Source of the DNA: Candidatus Poseidoniaceae archaeon
Lineage (GTDB): Archaea; Thermoplasmatota; Poseidoniia; Poseidoniales; Poseidoniaceae
DNA length: 31,820 nt
Direction of reading: 5' to 3'
Assembly (NCBI GenBank): GCA_023254445.1
Contig: JALRLN010000004.1
Coordinates: forward strand, 1-31,820
Shown here: positions 23,625 to 29,947 of the stretch, in pieces
Layout of the letters: every line of letters starts with the position of its first letter
Numbering within the stretch: position 1 is the first letter of the stretch
The notes under the pieces: model-generated
Databases searched by the model: none
Seen by the model: only the letters and a program-made list of their open reading frames with translations
Told to the model about the DNA's origin: nothing
Position numbers and translations under genes: made by a program

Positions 23625-24647
23625 GTGAAGGACATTGATTGGGACGCCCTCAGTTTTTCCCTCACGCCCACGGATTGGATGTACGTCACCGAAGTGACCG
23701 GCGATGACGCCTGGATGCCCGGGACGCTTCGGCCCTACGGCGATTTCAACATCTCCCCGGCGGCGGGGGTGCTCAACTACGGCCAAGGGCTGTTTGAAGG
23801 CATGAAGGCCTACAGAACGGCCGAAGGTCGACTTGTGTTCTTCCGACCCGAGGAAAACGCCCGGCGCATGCAAGCCGGAGCGGACCGATTGAAGATGCCC
23901 CCTGTTCCTGAATCGGTGTTCATCGACGCCGTGGAACAGGTCGTCGACGCGAACCGGGACTGGGTGCCGCCGGTTGGCAAGGGCGCGATGTACGTTCGAC
24001 CGATTTTGTTCGGATCAGGTCCAATCCTCGGCGTCGCGCCGGCTCCTTCGTTCACGTTCATGGTCTATTGCACCCCTGTTGGACCCTACTTCAAAGGGGG
24101 CATGACGGCGATCGATCTGTTGATTTCCGAGGAACACCACCGCGCGGCTCCGGGCGGTTCGGGGGGCGTCAAGGCCATTGGAAACTACGCCCCTGGCATG
24201 CTCCCGTCCAAGGCCGCCAAGGCCGAGGGCTTTGCAGAGGTCATCTACCTCGATGCACAGACCCATTCCTGCATCGAGGAAGTCGGCGCTGCGAACTTTT
24301 TCTGCGTGAAGGACGGTGTGCTGTCGACCCCGTCCCTGACAGGAACAATCCTCCCAGGCATCACCCGTGCTTCCGTGATTGAGCTTGCGCGCAGCCGAGG
24401 GTACGACGTGCGGGAAGAGCGGGTGGCCGTCGAAGCCGCCTTGGACGCCGACGAAGCGTTTTGCTGCGGCACGGCCGCCGTGATTTCACCGATTGGCTCC
24501 ATCACCCACATGGACACGCGGCACGTGTTCAGCAATGGTCAGCCGGGCCCGGTCACCCTCGAACTCTACGACGCCCTGACCGCCATTCAGGCCGAACGGG
24601 CACCCGACACCTTCGGCTGGTTGCACGAGGTCCCTTCGCTTCGATGA
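23625..24647 (+). CDS. ilvE: Branched-chain amino acid aminotransferase (class IV PLP enzyme)
   Basis: A 340-residue enzyme that transfers the amino group between glutamate and the branched-chain 2-oxo acids, the last step of valine, leucine and isoleucine synthesis. The PLP-binding lysine is Lys183 in GGVKAIGNYAP. Other class IV motifs are LNYGQGLFEGMKAYR (residues 50-64), RPENARRM-like FFRPEENARRM, EEVGAANFF (Glu219 contacts the pyridine nitrogen) and LTGTILPGITR (238-248), which holds the phosphate. The length fits the BCAT group (about 300-360). The start is GTG at 23625, preceded by GGAGGTGAGG. The gene diverges from DNA polymerase B and converges with the desaturase so closely that the two stop codons are adjacent. 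Confidence 0.95.
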   Translation: MKDIDWDALSFSLTPTDWMYVTEVTGDDAWMPGTLRPYGDFNISPAAGVLNYGQGLFEGMKAYRTAEGRLVFFRPEENARRMQAGADRLKMPPVPESVFIDAVEQVVDANRDWVPPVGKGAMYVRPILFGSGPILGVAPAPSFTFMVYCTPVGPYFKGGMTAIDLLISEEHHRAAPGGSGGVKAIGNYAPGMLPSKAAKAEGFAEVIYLDAQTHSCIEEVGAANFFCVKDGVLSTPSLTGTILPGITRASVIELARSRGYDVREERVAVEAALDADEAFCCGTAAVISPIGSITHMDTRHVFSNGQPGPVTLELYDALTAIQAERAPDTFGWLHEVPSLR

Positions 24648-25793
24648 TCAAGCGCTGCTCGCCCGTGGTACGTCGGCCAAGATGGCCGTGAATTCGCTGC
24701 GGATGGCTGCAATCTCCTGCTTCAAAGCGGCGATGGCGGACTCGAGTTCCTGCTTACGCGCGGCTTGCTTTGCCTTGCGAGCCTCCTTCCGTTCCGCCAT
24801 CAGGCGGTCGAGGTCGCGGCTTCGGGTTTTGAACGAGGTGCGGGCGTCGTCCATCCGGGCTCGAAGGGCGTCAATGACCCCGGGCTCAGGTTCCACAACG
24901 GGGGCGAGGGCGGTTTCGAAGGTGTGGTTGCGCCGCTTGTCTTCGATGTGCCAGTCGGGCGTGGACTTCAAGCCGCGCTTCAGCCGAACCATGGCGAAGA
25001 ACTGAATCCACCACTTGGACGGATCGAAGTGAAACCATCGGTGGCCGTTCCGGTAATCGGCTTGGAACGTGTGATGGAAGTTGTGGTACCCTTCGCCGAA
25101 GGTCAAGAAGGCCAAGGCCGGGGAGTCGCGGCTGCTGTTGGCGTCGCCATACGGCTGCGTGCCCCAAATGTGGGCGGCCGAGTTGATCAAAAAGGTCCCA
25201 TGATGGGTGAAGACGGTTCGAGCGAGACCAGCCCACACAAAACCACCGACCGCGCCGGGGACACCTCCGAAGGCGTAACCGACGAGGGCTGGCAGACCCA
25301 TGCCAACACCCACGGCGATGAGCACGTACCAGCGGTGCTGCCAAGCGAGGATTGGGTCGGCCTGAAGGTCCTTCACCTGCGAGAGGTCGTGCGAACGCGG
25401 CCCACCCTCGTCGATCATCACCCAGAGGATGTGGCTCCACCAGAAGCCTCGGGTCGCGGAATAGGGGTCTTCCTCGTTGTCCGTATGGCGGTGGTGAATG
25501 CGATGGTCGGCGCACCAGTTGAGCGCGCTGTTTTCAAATGCTCCCGCGCCGAAGAGCGCGTAAAACAGCCGCAGGGACCACGAGGCCTCGTGGCTACGGT
25601 GGCTGAACAGGCGGTGGTAGCCCACGGTGATGGAGAGGCCGCAGGCAAGGTACCAGATCACAAACAACACGGGTTCGAGCAGCGTGACCCCCATGGTCGT
25701 GGCGTGCCACCAAATCCCTGCGACCGCCGCGATTGGCGTCAGCAGCAGAAAGAGGGAATTCACCACGTTGATCTGCCGCGACACCTGCTCCAT
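24648..25793 (-). CDS. Membrane acyl-lipid/acyl-CoA desaturase with C-terminal coiled-coil tail
   Basis: A 381-residue diiron membrane enzyme of the delta-9 fatty acid desaturase family, which introduces a double bond into an acyl chain using O2. The histidine boxes are HRLFSH (60-65), HRIHHRH (97-103) and HNFHH (237-241), with the extra ligand in NSAAHIWG (His208). Hydrophobic helices flank them (about 12-30, 40-57, 155-195). Residues about 305-375 form an added Lys/Glu/Arg-rich coiled coil (AERKEARKAKQAARKQELE) that typical bacterial desaturases lack. The gene is monocistronic between convergent and unrelated neighbours, and a perfect hairpin ends 2 bases before its ATG. Archaeal membranes are built from isoprenoid ethers, so the substrate is an open question; acquisition from bacteria is plausible. 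Confidence 0.92.
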   Translation of the reverse strand: MEQVSRQINVVNSLFLLLTPIAAVAGIWWHATTMGVTLLEPVLFVIWYLACGLSITVGYHRLFSHRSHEASWSLRLFYALFGAGAFENSALNWCADHRIHHRHTDNEEDPYSATRGFWWSHILWVMIDEGGPRSHDLSQVKDLQADPILAWQHRWYVLIAVGVGMGLPALVGYAFGGVPGAVGGFVWAGLARTVFTHHGTFLINSAAHIWGTQPYGDANSSRDSPALAFLTFGEGYHNFHHTFQADYRNGHRWFHFDPSKWWIQFFAMVRLKRGLKSTPDWHIEDKRRNHTFETALAPVVEPEPGVIDALRARMDDARTSFKTRSRDLDRLMAERKEARKAKQAARKQELESAIAALKQEIAAIRSEFTAILADVPRASSA

Positions 25794-25795
25794 GT

Positions 25796-25813
25796 GGTGT
25801 GGGGGGCCACACC
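25796..25813 (-). promoter_or_regulatory. Perfect hairpin touching the desaturase start codon
   Basis: On the minus strand GGTGTGG-CCCC-CCACACC forms a 7-base, almost all G-C stem with a 4-base loop, followed by AC and then the ATG at 25793. No separate Shine-Dalgarno sequence is visible. Such a structure would occlude ribosome access if the transcript has a leader, so translational control is possible but inferred. Confidence 0.45.
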
Positions 25814-25860
25814 GGCTACTAAGCGGTTCCCATCCTCAGCGCGACGTTGGGGGCTCGATG

Positions 25861-26289
25861 TCAGCGCTTGAATCCACGCCGCTTGAACGAACGACCCTTG
25901 CTCGCAGACCCACCCTTTGAGGACGACCGTTGGTGCTCTTTGGAGGATTGCTGCTTCGCCTCTGCCTCGTGGGCCGTGCGACGCTGCTCGCGCCATGTTC
26001 CGCCGATCATCTGCATGATTTCCTCCTTTGACGAGGAGCCTGCGTCCTCAAGGGCACCTGCCCTGCTGACGATGAGGCGCCCTTCCTTCGCGTGAGGGGC
26101 CAGCGGTCGCGACACGTTCGCTTCGCGCTTGATTTTTCTCAGCCCAACGGCGCGTGCTGCGGCGTAGAGGCCATCCAGATCTGGTTTCTTGACGGAGGCG
26201 TCCTTGGCCACGCGTCGTCCCGACCGGCGGGAACGTCGTGCGTCGAAGTACGAGGGCCACAACACCAACCGGTCAGGGTCGTGGTCCAT
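25861..26289 (-). CDS. srp19: Signal recognition particle 19 kDa protein (SRP19) with basic tail
   Basis: A 142-residue protein whose residues 6-75 match SRP19, which binds the tips of helices 6 and 8 of 7S RNA and helps SRP54 assemble for co-translational membrane targeting. Diagnostic are LVLWPSYFDARRSRRSGRRV (residues 8-27), corresponding to the family pattern VIWPxYxDxxKSRxxGRRV, then KDASVKKPDLDGLYAAARAVGL and the final GRLIV strand. The last 65 residues are an extra Ser/Lys/Arg/Gln-rich tail ending in RSFKRRGFKR. ATG 26289 is the chosen start. The same frame stays open to 26529, but that extension overlaps eS8 in another frame and looks non-coding. It follows eS8 by 40 bases, so the two are probably co-transcribed. 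Confidence 0.85.
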   Translation of the reverse strand: MDHDPDRLVLWPSYFDARRSRRSGRRVAKDASVKKPDLDGLYAAARAVGLRKIKREANVSRPLAPHAKEGRLIVSRAGALEDAGSSSKEEIMQMIGGTWREQRRTAHEAEAKQQSSKEHQRSSSKGGSASKGRSFKRRGFKR

Positions 26290-26329
26290 GTGTCCAGCAT
26301 CCCGTCGTGTGGTCCGGCCTCGCCGGTGT

Positions 26330-26710
26330 TCACTCGACCAGGACGCCGTTGATGACCCCGTCCTTGCCCGGACGGGACGTGATGCGAACGCGGCCCTTGT
26401 CGGTGTCGATGATGGCCCCCTTGACGAGGATGTTCCGACGGACGTAGTTCGGGTCGGACTCGTTCTCGACCACGCTGAGGATGGTGCCCATCGTCGTCTT
26501 CCCCTTGGCAGGGTCGGCGACGGCCACACGGTTTTCCGCCATCACGCGGACCATCGTGTTTCCACCGGCCTTGCGGTAGATCTTGCGCTTGGGTTCACCA
26601 ACGAGGGCGAACTGCTTCTCGCTCGAGATTTCCGTCTTGCGCTTACCACGGGCCTGAACCCGTCGTCCGCCGCTCGTCTTGCGTCGAGAGATGCCGTGCC
26701 ATTGTGCCAT
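26330..26710 (-). CDS. rps8e: 30S ribosomal protein S8e (eS8)
   Basis: A 126-residue archaeal/eukaryotic-specific small-subunit protein. The N-terminus MAQWHGISRRKTSGGRRVQARGKRK-like region (basic, residues 1-25), the RVMAENRVAVADPAKGKT segment and the C-terminal GVINGVLVE are as in archaeal eS8, and the length is normal. A clear TATA-like box lies 39-47 bases upstream of the ATG at 26710. SRP19 follows 40 bases downstream. Confidence 0.96.
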   Translation of the reverse strand: MAQWHGISRRKTSGGRRVQARGKRKTEISSEKQFALVGEPKRKIYRKAGGNTMVRVMAENRVAVADPAKGKTTMGTILSVVENESDPNYVRRNILVKGAIIDTDKGRVRITSRPGKDGVINGVLVE

Positions 26711-26748
26711 GGAATGCTCACCTCGTAGCCTCGGCGACTTGCACGGCG

Positions 26749-26757
26749 TATATGAAA
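26749..26757 (-). promoter_or_regulatory. TATA box of the eS8-SRP19 transcript
   Basis: TTTCATATA on the minus strand, inside GC-rich flanks, 39-47 bases before the eS8 ATG and in the 54-base gap after the FAH-family gene. It is the best-looking archaeal TATA element in the window and implies a leader of about 15-20 bases. Confidence 0.6.
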
Positions 26758-26764
26758 GCCACCC

Positions 26765-27358
26765 TCAGCAACACATGAGGTCAATCTGCGACAAAAGGAC
26801 GCCATTTGACGAACGGAGGTCCGCCACCACACGCTCACCTGGATGAAGGCGGCCAACACCCGAAGGGGTGCCCGTAAACAACAGGTCCCCTTCGACCAAG
26901 GGCGCCCAGCGCCGCAGGTCGTCGAGCAAGGCGCTCGGCGTGATGCTCATTCCTCGCAAGGTCGCTGATTGTCGCACCTCATCGTCCACGCGCAATTCAA
27001 GGGAGAGGTCCAGGAGTCCCTCGATGTCATCGTTCCACGGGACCCAAGGACCCACGCGTGCCGCCCCTCGGAAGGCCTTCCCGCGTGCCCATGGCAGCCC
27101 TTCCGGGCGTGCTGCTGCCTGTGCCGCTCGGTCCGTGAGGTCCAGGCCGACGGCGATGTGCGAGACCTGCAACGTCGCGTCGAGTCGAAGCACCAACTCC
27201 ACTTCATGATGCACTTCGCCGTCGTGCCCGCTCAGGTCGATCGGCCCGTCGATCAGGCTTGCTTCCGGTTTGAGGAAGACGATTGGCGCGGAGGGCCGAG
27301 GATTGCCAAGTTCGTCGGCGTGGGCTGCGAAGGTGCGAATGGCACACCAGAGCGTCAT
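26765..27358 (-). CDS. Fumarylacetoacetate hydrolase (FAH)-family protein
   Basis: A 197-residue member of the FAH family, whose metal-dependent enzymes hydrolyse or decarboxylate oxo-acids (acylpyruvases, oxaloacetate decarboxylase-like, 2-hydroxyhepta-2,4-diene-1,7-dioate isomerase). Visible motifs are FLKPEASLI (KPxxS-like), a metal-binding EVHHEVELVLRL pair of glutamates, VGLDLTDRAAQ (equivalent of the usual NDxTARDxQ), RGKAFRGAARVGPWVP (KxxDxxxPxGPW) and LLFTGTPSGVGRL near the end. It is at the short end of the family, like single-domain FAHD1 proteins. ATG 27358 is preferred to 27400, because the latter adds a non-conserved extension into the divergent promoter. The exact substrate is not determinable. 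Confidence 0.85.
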   Translation of the reverse strand: MTLWCAIRTFAAHADELGNPRPSAPIVFLKPEASLIDGPIDLSGHDGEVHHEVELVLRLDATLQVSHIAVGLDLTDRAAQAAARPEGLPWARGKAFRGAARVGPWVPWNDDIEGLLDLSLELRVDDEVRQSATLRGMSITPSALLDDLRRWAPLVEGDLLFTGTPSGVGRLHPGERVVADLRSSNGVLLSQIDLMCC

Positions 27359-27387
27359 GGAGGGGGCAGGCGACGTCCGGTCTTGGA

Positions 27388-27416
27388 CCCTCCCGCGCAA
27401 GCGTCAAGGGGGAGGG
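27388..27416. repeat. Inverted repeat before the PUA-domain gene
   Basis: CCCTCCC (27388-27394) and GGGAGGG (27410-27416) are perfect inverted copies with a 15-base spacer, in the 73-base divergent region between the FAH-family and PUA genes. The right arm is also a Shine-Dalgarno-like sequence for the tiny ORF at 27418. It could be an operator or an mRNA stem. Confidence 0.3.
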
Positions 27417-27431
27417 CATGAAGCAAGGAGC

Positions 27432-27938
27432 ATGGTGAAGGACTGGAGCATCCGGAAACGCCGGCCCGTTCGTCGAAAGGCCATCGCGCCCCTCCTGAAG
27501 GAGTTGGAGCGGGTGTTGGGCATTGACCTGAACGTGGATGGGGCCTTCCTCGAGCAGGCCGAGTATGGGCCGTGGGACCTCGTTTTTGTGGACAAGACCC
27601 CGAAGGCTGTTCGTATCGCCAACCCCGAGGACGAAGCCATCGCGGCCTTGACCCTTCGAGGACTCATTGATCATCCAGAGGCCAAGCGATGGGTCTCCGT
27701 GGACCACGGTGCCATCAGTTTCCTCATGAACGGAGCCGATTGCATGGTGGCGGGGGTCAGCGACGCTGACCCCGAGGTCAAGGAAGGGGACCTGGTCTGG
27801 GTTCGTGACGAAACGCACCACAGGCCGCTGGCCCTTGGCTGGGCCATGATGGACGGCGGGTTGATGCCCAGCGCCACATCGGGGAAGGCGGTGAAGACCG
27901 TTCACTGGGTGGGCGATGAGTTGTGGGACATGGAATGA
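27432..27938 (+). CDS. PUA-domain RNA-binding protein, archaeal MCT-1/Tma20 type (COG2016-like)
   Basis: A 168-residue protein with an N-terminal domain (about 1-75) starting KDWSIRKRRPVRRKAIAPLLKELERVLGI and a C-terminal PUA domain (about 78-165). The PUA part carries the hallmarks PTLRGL-like LTLRGL, VSVDHGAISFLMNGADCMVAGV, DADPEVKEGDLVWVRDETHHRPLALGWA and GKAVKTVHWVGDELW. This matches archaeal homologues of MCT-1/Tma20, which in eukaryotes act with DENR on the 40S subunit in initiation and recycling. ATG 27432 has AAGGAG just upstream. Upstream in-frame codons to 27270 overlap the divergent FAH gene and look non-coding. A 6-codon ORF begins at 27418 and overlaps this start. The gene is followed by a small secreted protein. 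Confidence 0.88.
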   Translation: MVKDWSIRKRRPVRRKAIAPLLKELERVLGIDLNVDGAFLEQAEYGPWDLVFVDKTPKAVRIANPEDEAIAALTLRGLIDHPEAKRWVSVDHGAISFLMNGADCMVAGVSDADPEVKEGDLVWVRDETHHRPLALGWAMMDGGLMPSATSGKAVKTVHWVGDELWDME

Positions 27939-27979
27939 CGCATCAACACCTTCATTCCTGACCGATGCGAGGGTCTGTC

Positions 27980-28552
27980 ATGGTGAACCGCGCGTGGCTG
28001 GGCCTGCTTCTTATCGTGCTTTTGAGCACGGCCTCCGCAGGAGGAACAGGGGGCAGCGACGTCGGTCCCGACCTCGACGCCACGCCCTTCGCAGCCCACG
28101 ATGCAACGTCCCCCTCGGTCTCCGGATCGGCGTGGAGCCTGACGTTGGTGCTGGACGACGACGTCGTGGCCAACGGTTCGACCTTGGCGCTCACCACTCA
28201 AATTTGCACGAACGATGGCGTTTGTGATCCTCCTGTTACGCAGGCAGCAACGGTCTCCGAGGACGGCTCCACCTACACCATCAGCCTCACGCCACAGGAC
28301 GACCACACCTACGTGAACTGGCGCGCCCGCATCACGTGGGAGGACGGCAGCACGGAGGATTTCCCCGACGCTGACTGGTACAAGGTGTGGTCGTCGTGTT
28401 GGTTCGATGGCACCGCGTGGGGAGGACCCGACGTCGATGGCGACGGATGTGCCGAAGACGAGGAAGATTCCCCCGGCCCGGGCGTTGTGCTCACGGTGGG
28501 GGCCTTGATGGGCGCCGCCGTCGCGGTGCGTATGGGTTCACGCAGAACCTGA
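27980..28552 (+). CDS. Small secreted protein with C-terminal membrane anchor, unknown function
   Basis: A 190-residue protein with a signal peptide (MVNRAWLGLLLIVLLSTASA), a beta-rich middle (about 35-125) that includes CTNDGVCDPP with a likely disulfide pair, and an Asp-rich stretch (DVDGDGCAEDEED, about 145-160). The Asp-rich part resembles half a calcium-binding repeat. It ends in a hydrophobic helix (GVVLTVGALMGAAVAVRM) and Arg-rich end. It looks like a type I membrane-anchored or archaeosortase-less surface protein. ATG 27980 gives a clean signal peptide; ATG 27965 adds five residues. Its last 15 bases overlap the end of the convergent 131-residue gene. I do not recognise a family. Confidence 0.7.
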   Translation: MVNRAWLGLLLIVLLSTASAGGTGGSDVGPDLDATPFAAHDATSPSVSGSAWSLTLVLDDDVVANGSTLALTTQICTNDGVCDPPVTQAATVSEDGSTYTISLTPQDDHTYVNWRARITWEDGSTEDFPDADWYKVWSSCWFDGTAWGGPDVDGDGCAEDEEDSPGPGVVLTVGALMGAAVAVRMGSRRT

Positions 28553-28933
28553 GCCTTCGTGCTCAGCCGCACGCTCAAAGAACCGACGCACCTCGTGCGT
28601 CCAGCCGAACACCACGAGGTGTGCCTCGTCACGTGCCTCACTCAATCGACCATCCCGCATCCCTGGCTGGACGAGGTCGGTAGGAACGAGCGGCAGCGTG
28701 GTTCCGGACCACGACACGTGGCAACCGTCCGGTTCAGCGACGATGCGAAGGCCGCCCGCGATGACCACAGACGCCTCCACGGTGGCGTTGAGGCGCTTCA
28801 AGCGACGTGCAATCTCTTCGAGCACCTGCGCAGGTTCCTCATCGCGTGGACCGTAGGCATCGAGGAAGCCAAGCTCCGTGGCGTTCTGTTCCATCAGGTG
28901 GTCGAGGCCACGCCCTCCGGTGGATCCTGACAT
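28538..28933 (-). CDS. 131-residue protein of unknown function downstream of ParA
   Basis: This gene starts 4 bases after the ParA-type gene ends and is almost certainly part of its operon. The protein has a Gly-rich N-terminus (SGSTGGRGLDHLMEQ), a helix (AQVLEEIARRLKRL, about 45-58), alternating strands (ATVEASVVIAGGLRIVAEPD; CHVSWSGTTLPLVP) and a C-terminal helix (WTHEVRRFFERAAEHE). It has no membrane segment. Size and position fit an adaptor or regulator of the ParA ATPase, but there is no recognisable ParB, ParG or MinE motif. Longer starts (28969) overlap ParA; ATG 28933 is preferred. Confidence 0.65.
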   Translation of the reverse strand: MSGSTGGRGLDHLMEQNATELGFLDAYGPRDEEPAQVLEEIARRLKRLNATVEASVVIAGGLRIVAEPDGCHVSWSGTTLPLVPTDLVQPGMRDGRLSEARDEAHLVVFGWTHEVRRFFERAAEHEGSGSA

Positions 28934-28937
28934 GCGT

Positions 28938-29945
28938 TCACCCCTTCGACAGGCCCCATCGACGCCCAAGGGCTTGTGCGATCCTCAGGTGGTCTTGCCC
29001 TCCGTTGGAGCGAGGCGCGTGCACGTGGATTGGTTCCCCTTCGCTCGTGGCTTCGGCAAGCCGAATGTTGCGACGGATGGGCGGCTCCACCACGGCGTTG
29101 CCAAGGTGCTCTCGAAGTTGCCCTGCAATCTGGTTGTTCAGCAACGTCGGCGCGTGCATCGTCATCAGCACGCCATCCACCCCAAGCCGCGGATTCAAGC
29201 GCAAGCGGACCTGTTCGACGGTGCGCAGCAGCATCGCGATGCCTTCAAGGGCGAAGTATTCCGTTTGGACAGGGATCACGACGCCGTCGGCCGCGCACAT
29301 CGCGTTCACCGCCAGCAAGCCAAGGTTTGGCGGTGTGTCGATGAGCACAAGATCGTAGTGTGGCAGCAGGGGTTCCAAGCCCTCCGCAAGCCTCGACTCC
29401 CGCCCGAGTTCGGACACGAGCACGTCCTCGATGCCAACCAACCGTCGGTCGCCGACCACGAGGTGAAGGTTCTCGATGGACGTGGCGTACCTGCAGGCAC
29501 CGGCCACCTCAGGTTGGAGCAGCAGGTCGCGCGTGCTGCGCTCCACGTCAGCCTTGCGAATGCCAAGCCCCGTCGCGCAGTTGCCTTGGGCATCGAGGTC
29601 AACGATCAGCACCCTGGAACCCGCCTGTGCCAACGCAGCGGCCAAATTGATCACGGTGGTGGTCTTCCCGACGCCACCTTTCTGGTTCATCACCGCGACA
29701 ACACGTGCCCGTCCAAGGGTCAACGGAGCCATCGGTGGGAGGGTCAGTGGCTCACGAGGCTTTGCTGCACCCGGTTGACCGTCGTTGCGTCCGACACCGC
29801 GTGGTGCGATGGGCACCTCCTCAAACTCGGCTTCGGCCACGGCGAGGGACCGCTCACGCTCACCCATCAAGACCCATGCGTCCTCTGGAGGCTTTGGAGG
29901 TGACGGCAGGCCGGGGGGGCGAACGGCTCGCCTGCCGAGGTCCAT
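28938..29945 (-). CDS. ParA/Soj-family P-loop ATPase with disordered N-terminal extension
   Basis: A 335-residue ATPase. The deviant Walker A motif KGGVGKTTT (signature lysine included) is preceded by VVAVMNQ, followed by the Asp of LIVDLDAQGN (A' motif) and Walker B LVLIDTPPNLG. The ATP-bound dimer of this family binds DNA or membrane and is cycled by a partner protein. The first 80 or so residues are an extra Pro/Arg/acidic region (GLPSPPKPPED) not found in minimal ParA proteins (about 255 residues). ATG 29945 lies 2 bases after the stop of the upstream membrane protein. The start at 30044 would overlap it by 97 bases. The 131-residue gene follows after 4 bases. The context suggests the ATPase serves this membrane protein, or positions it, rather than the chromosome. 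Confidence 0.92.
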   Translation of the reverse strand: MDLGRRAVRPPGLPSPPKPPEDAWVLMGERERSLAVAEAEFEEVPIAPRGVGRNDGQPGAAKPREPLTLPPMAPLTLGRARVVAVMNQKGGVGKTTTVINLAAALAQAGSRVLIVDLDAQGNCATGLGIRKADVERSTRDLLLQPEVAGACRYATSIENLHLVVGDRRLVGIEDVLVSELGRESRLAEGLEPLLPHYDLVLIDTPPNLGLLAVNAMCAADGVVIPVQTEYFALEGIAMLLRTVEQVRLRLNPRLGVDGVLMTMHAPTLLNNQIAGQLREHLGNAVVEPPIRRNIRLAEATSEGEPIHVHAPRSNGGQDHLRIAQALGRRWGLSKG

Positions 29946-29947
29946 GC

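Noticed and set aside
23522..23689. N-terminal extension of DNA polymerase B to 23689
   Set aside because: It overlaps the aminotransferase start, and the extra residues do not resemble a PolB N-terminus.
26290..26529. N-terminal extension of SRP19 to 26529
   Set aside because: The extension is an out-of-frame reading of eS8; the SRP19 core begins right after ATG 26289.
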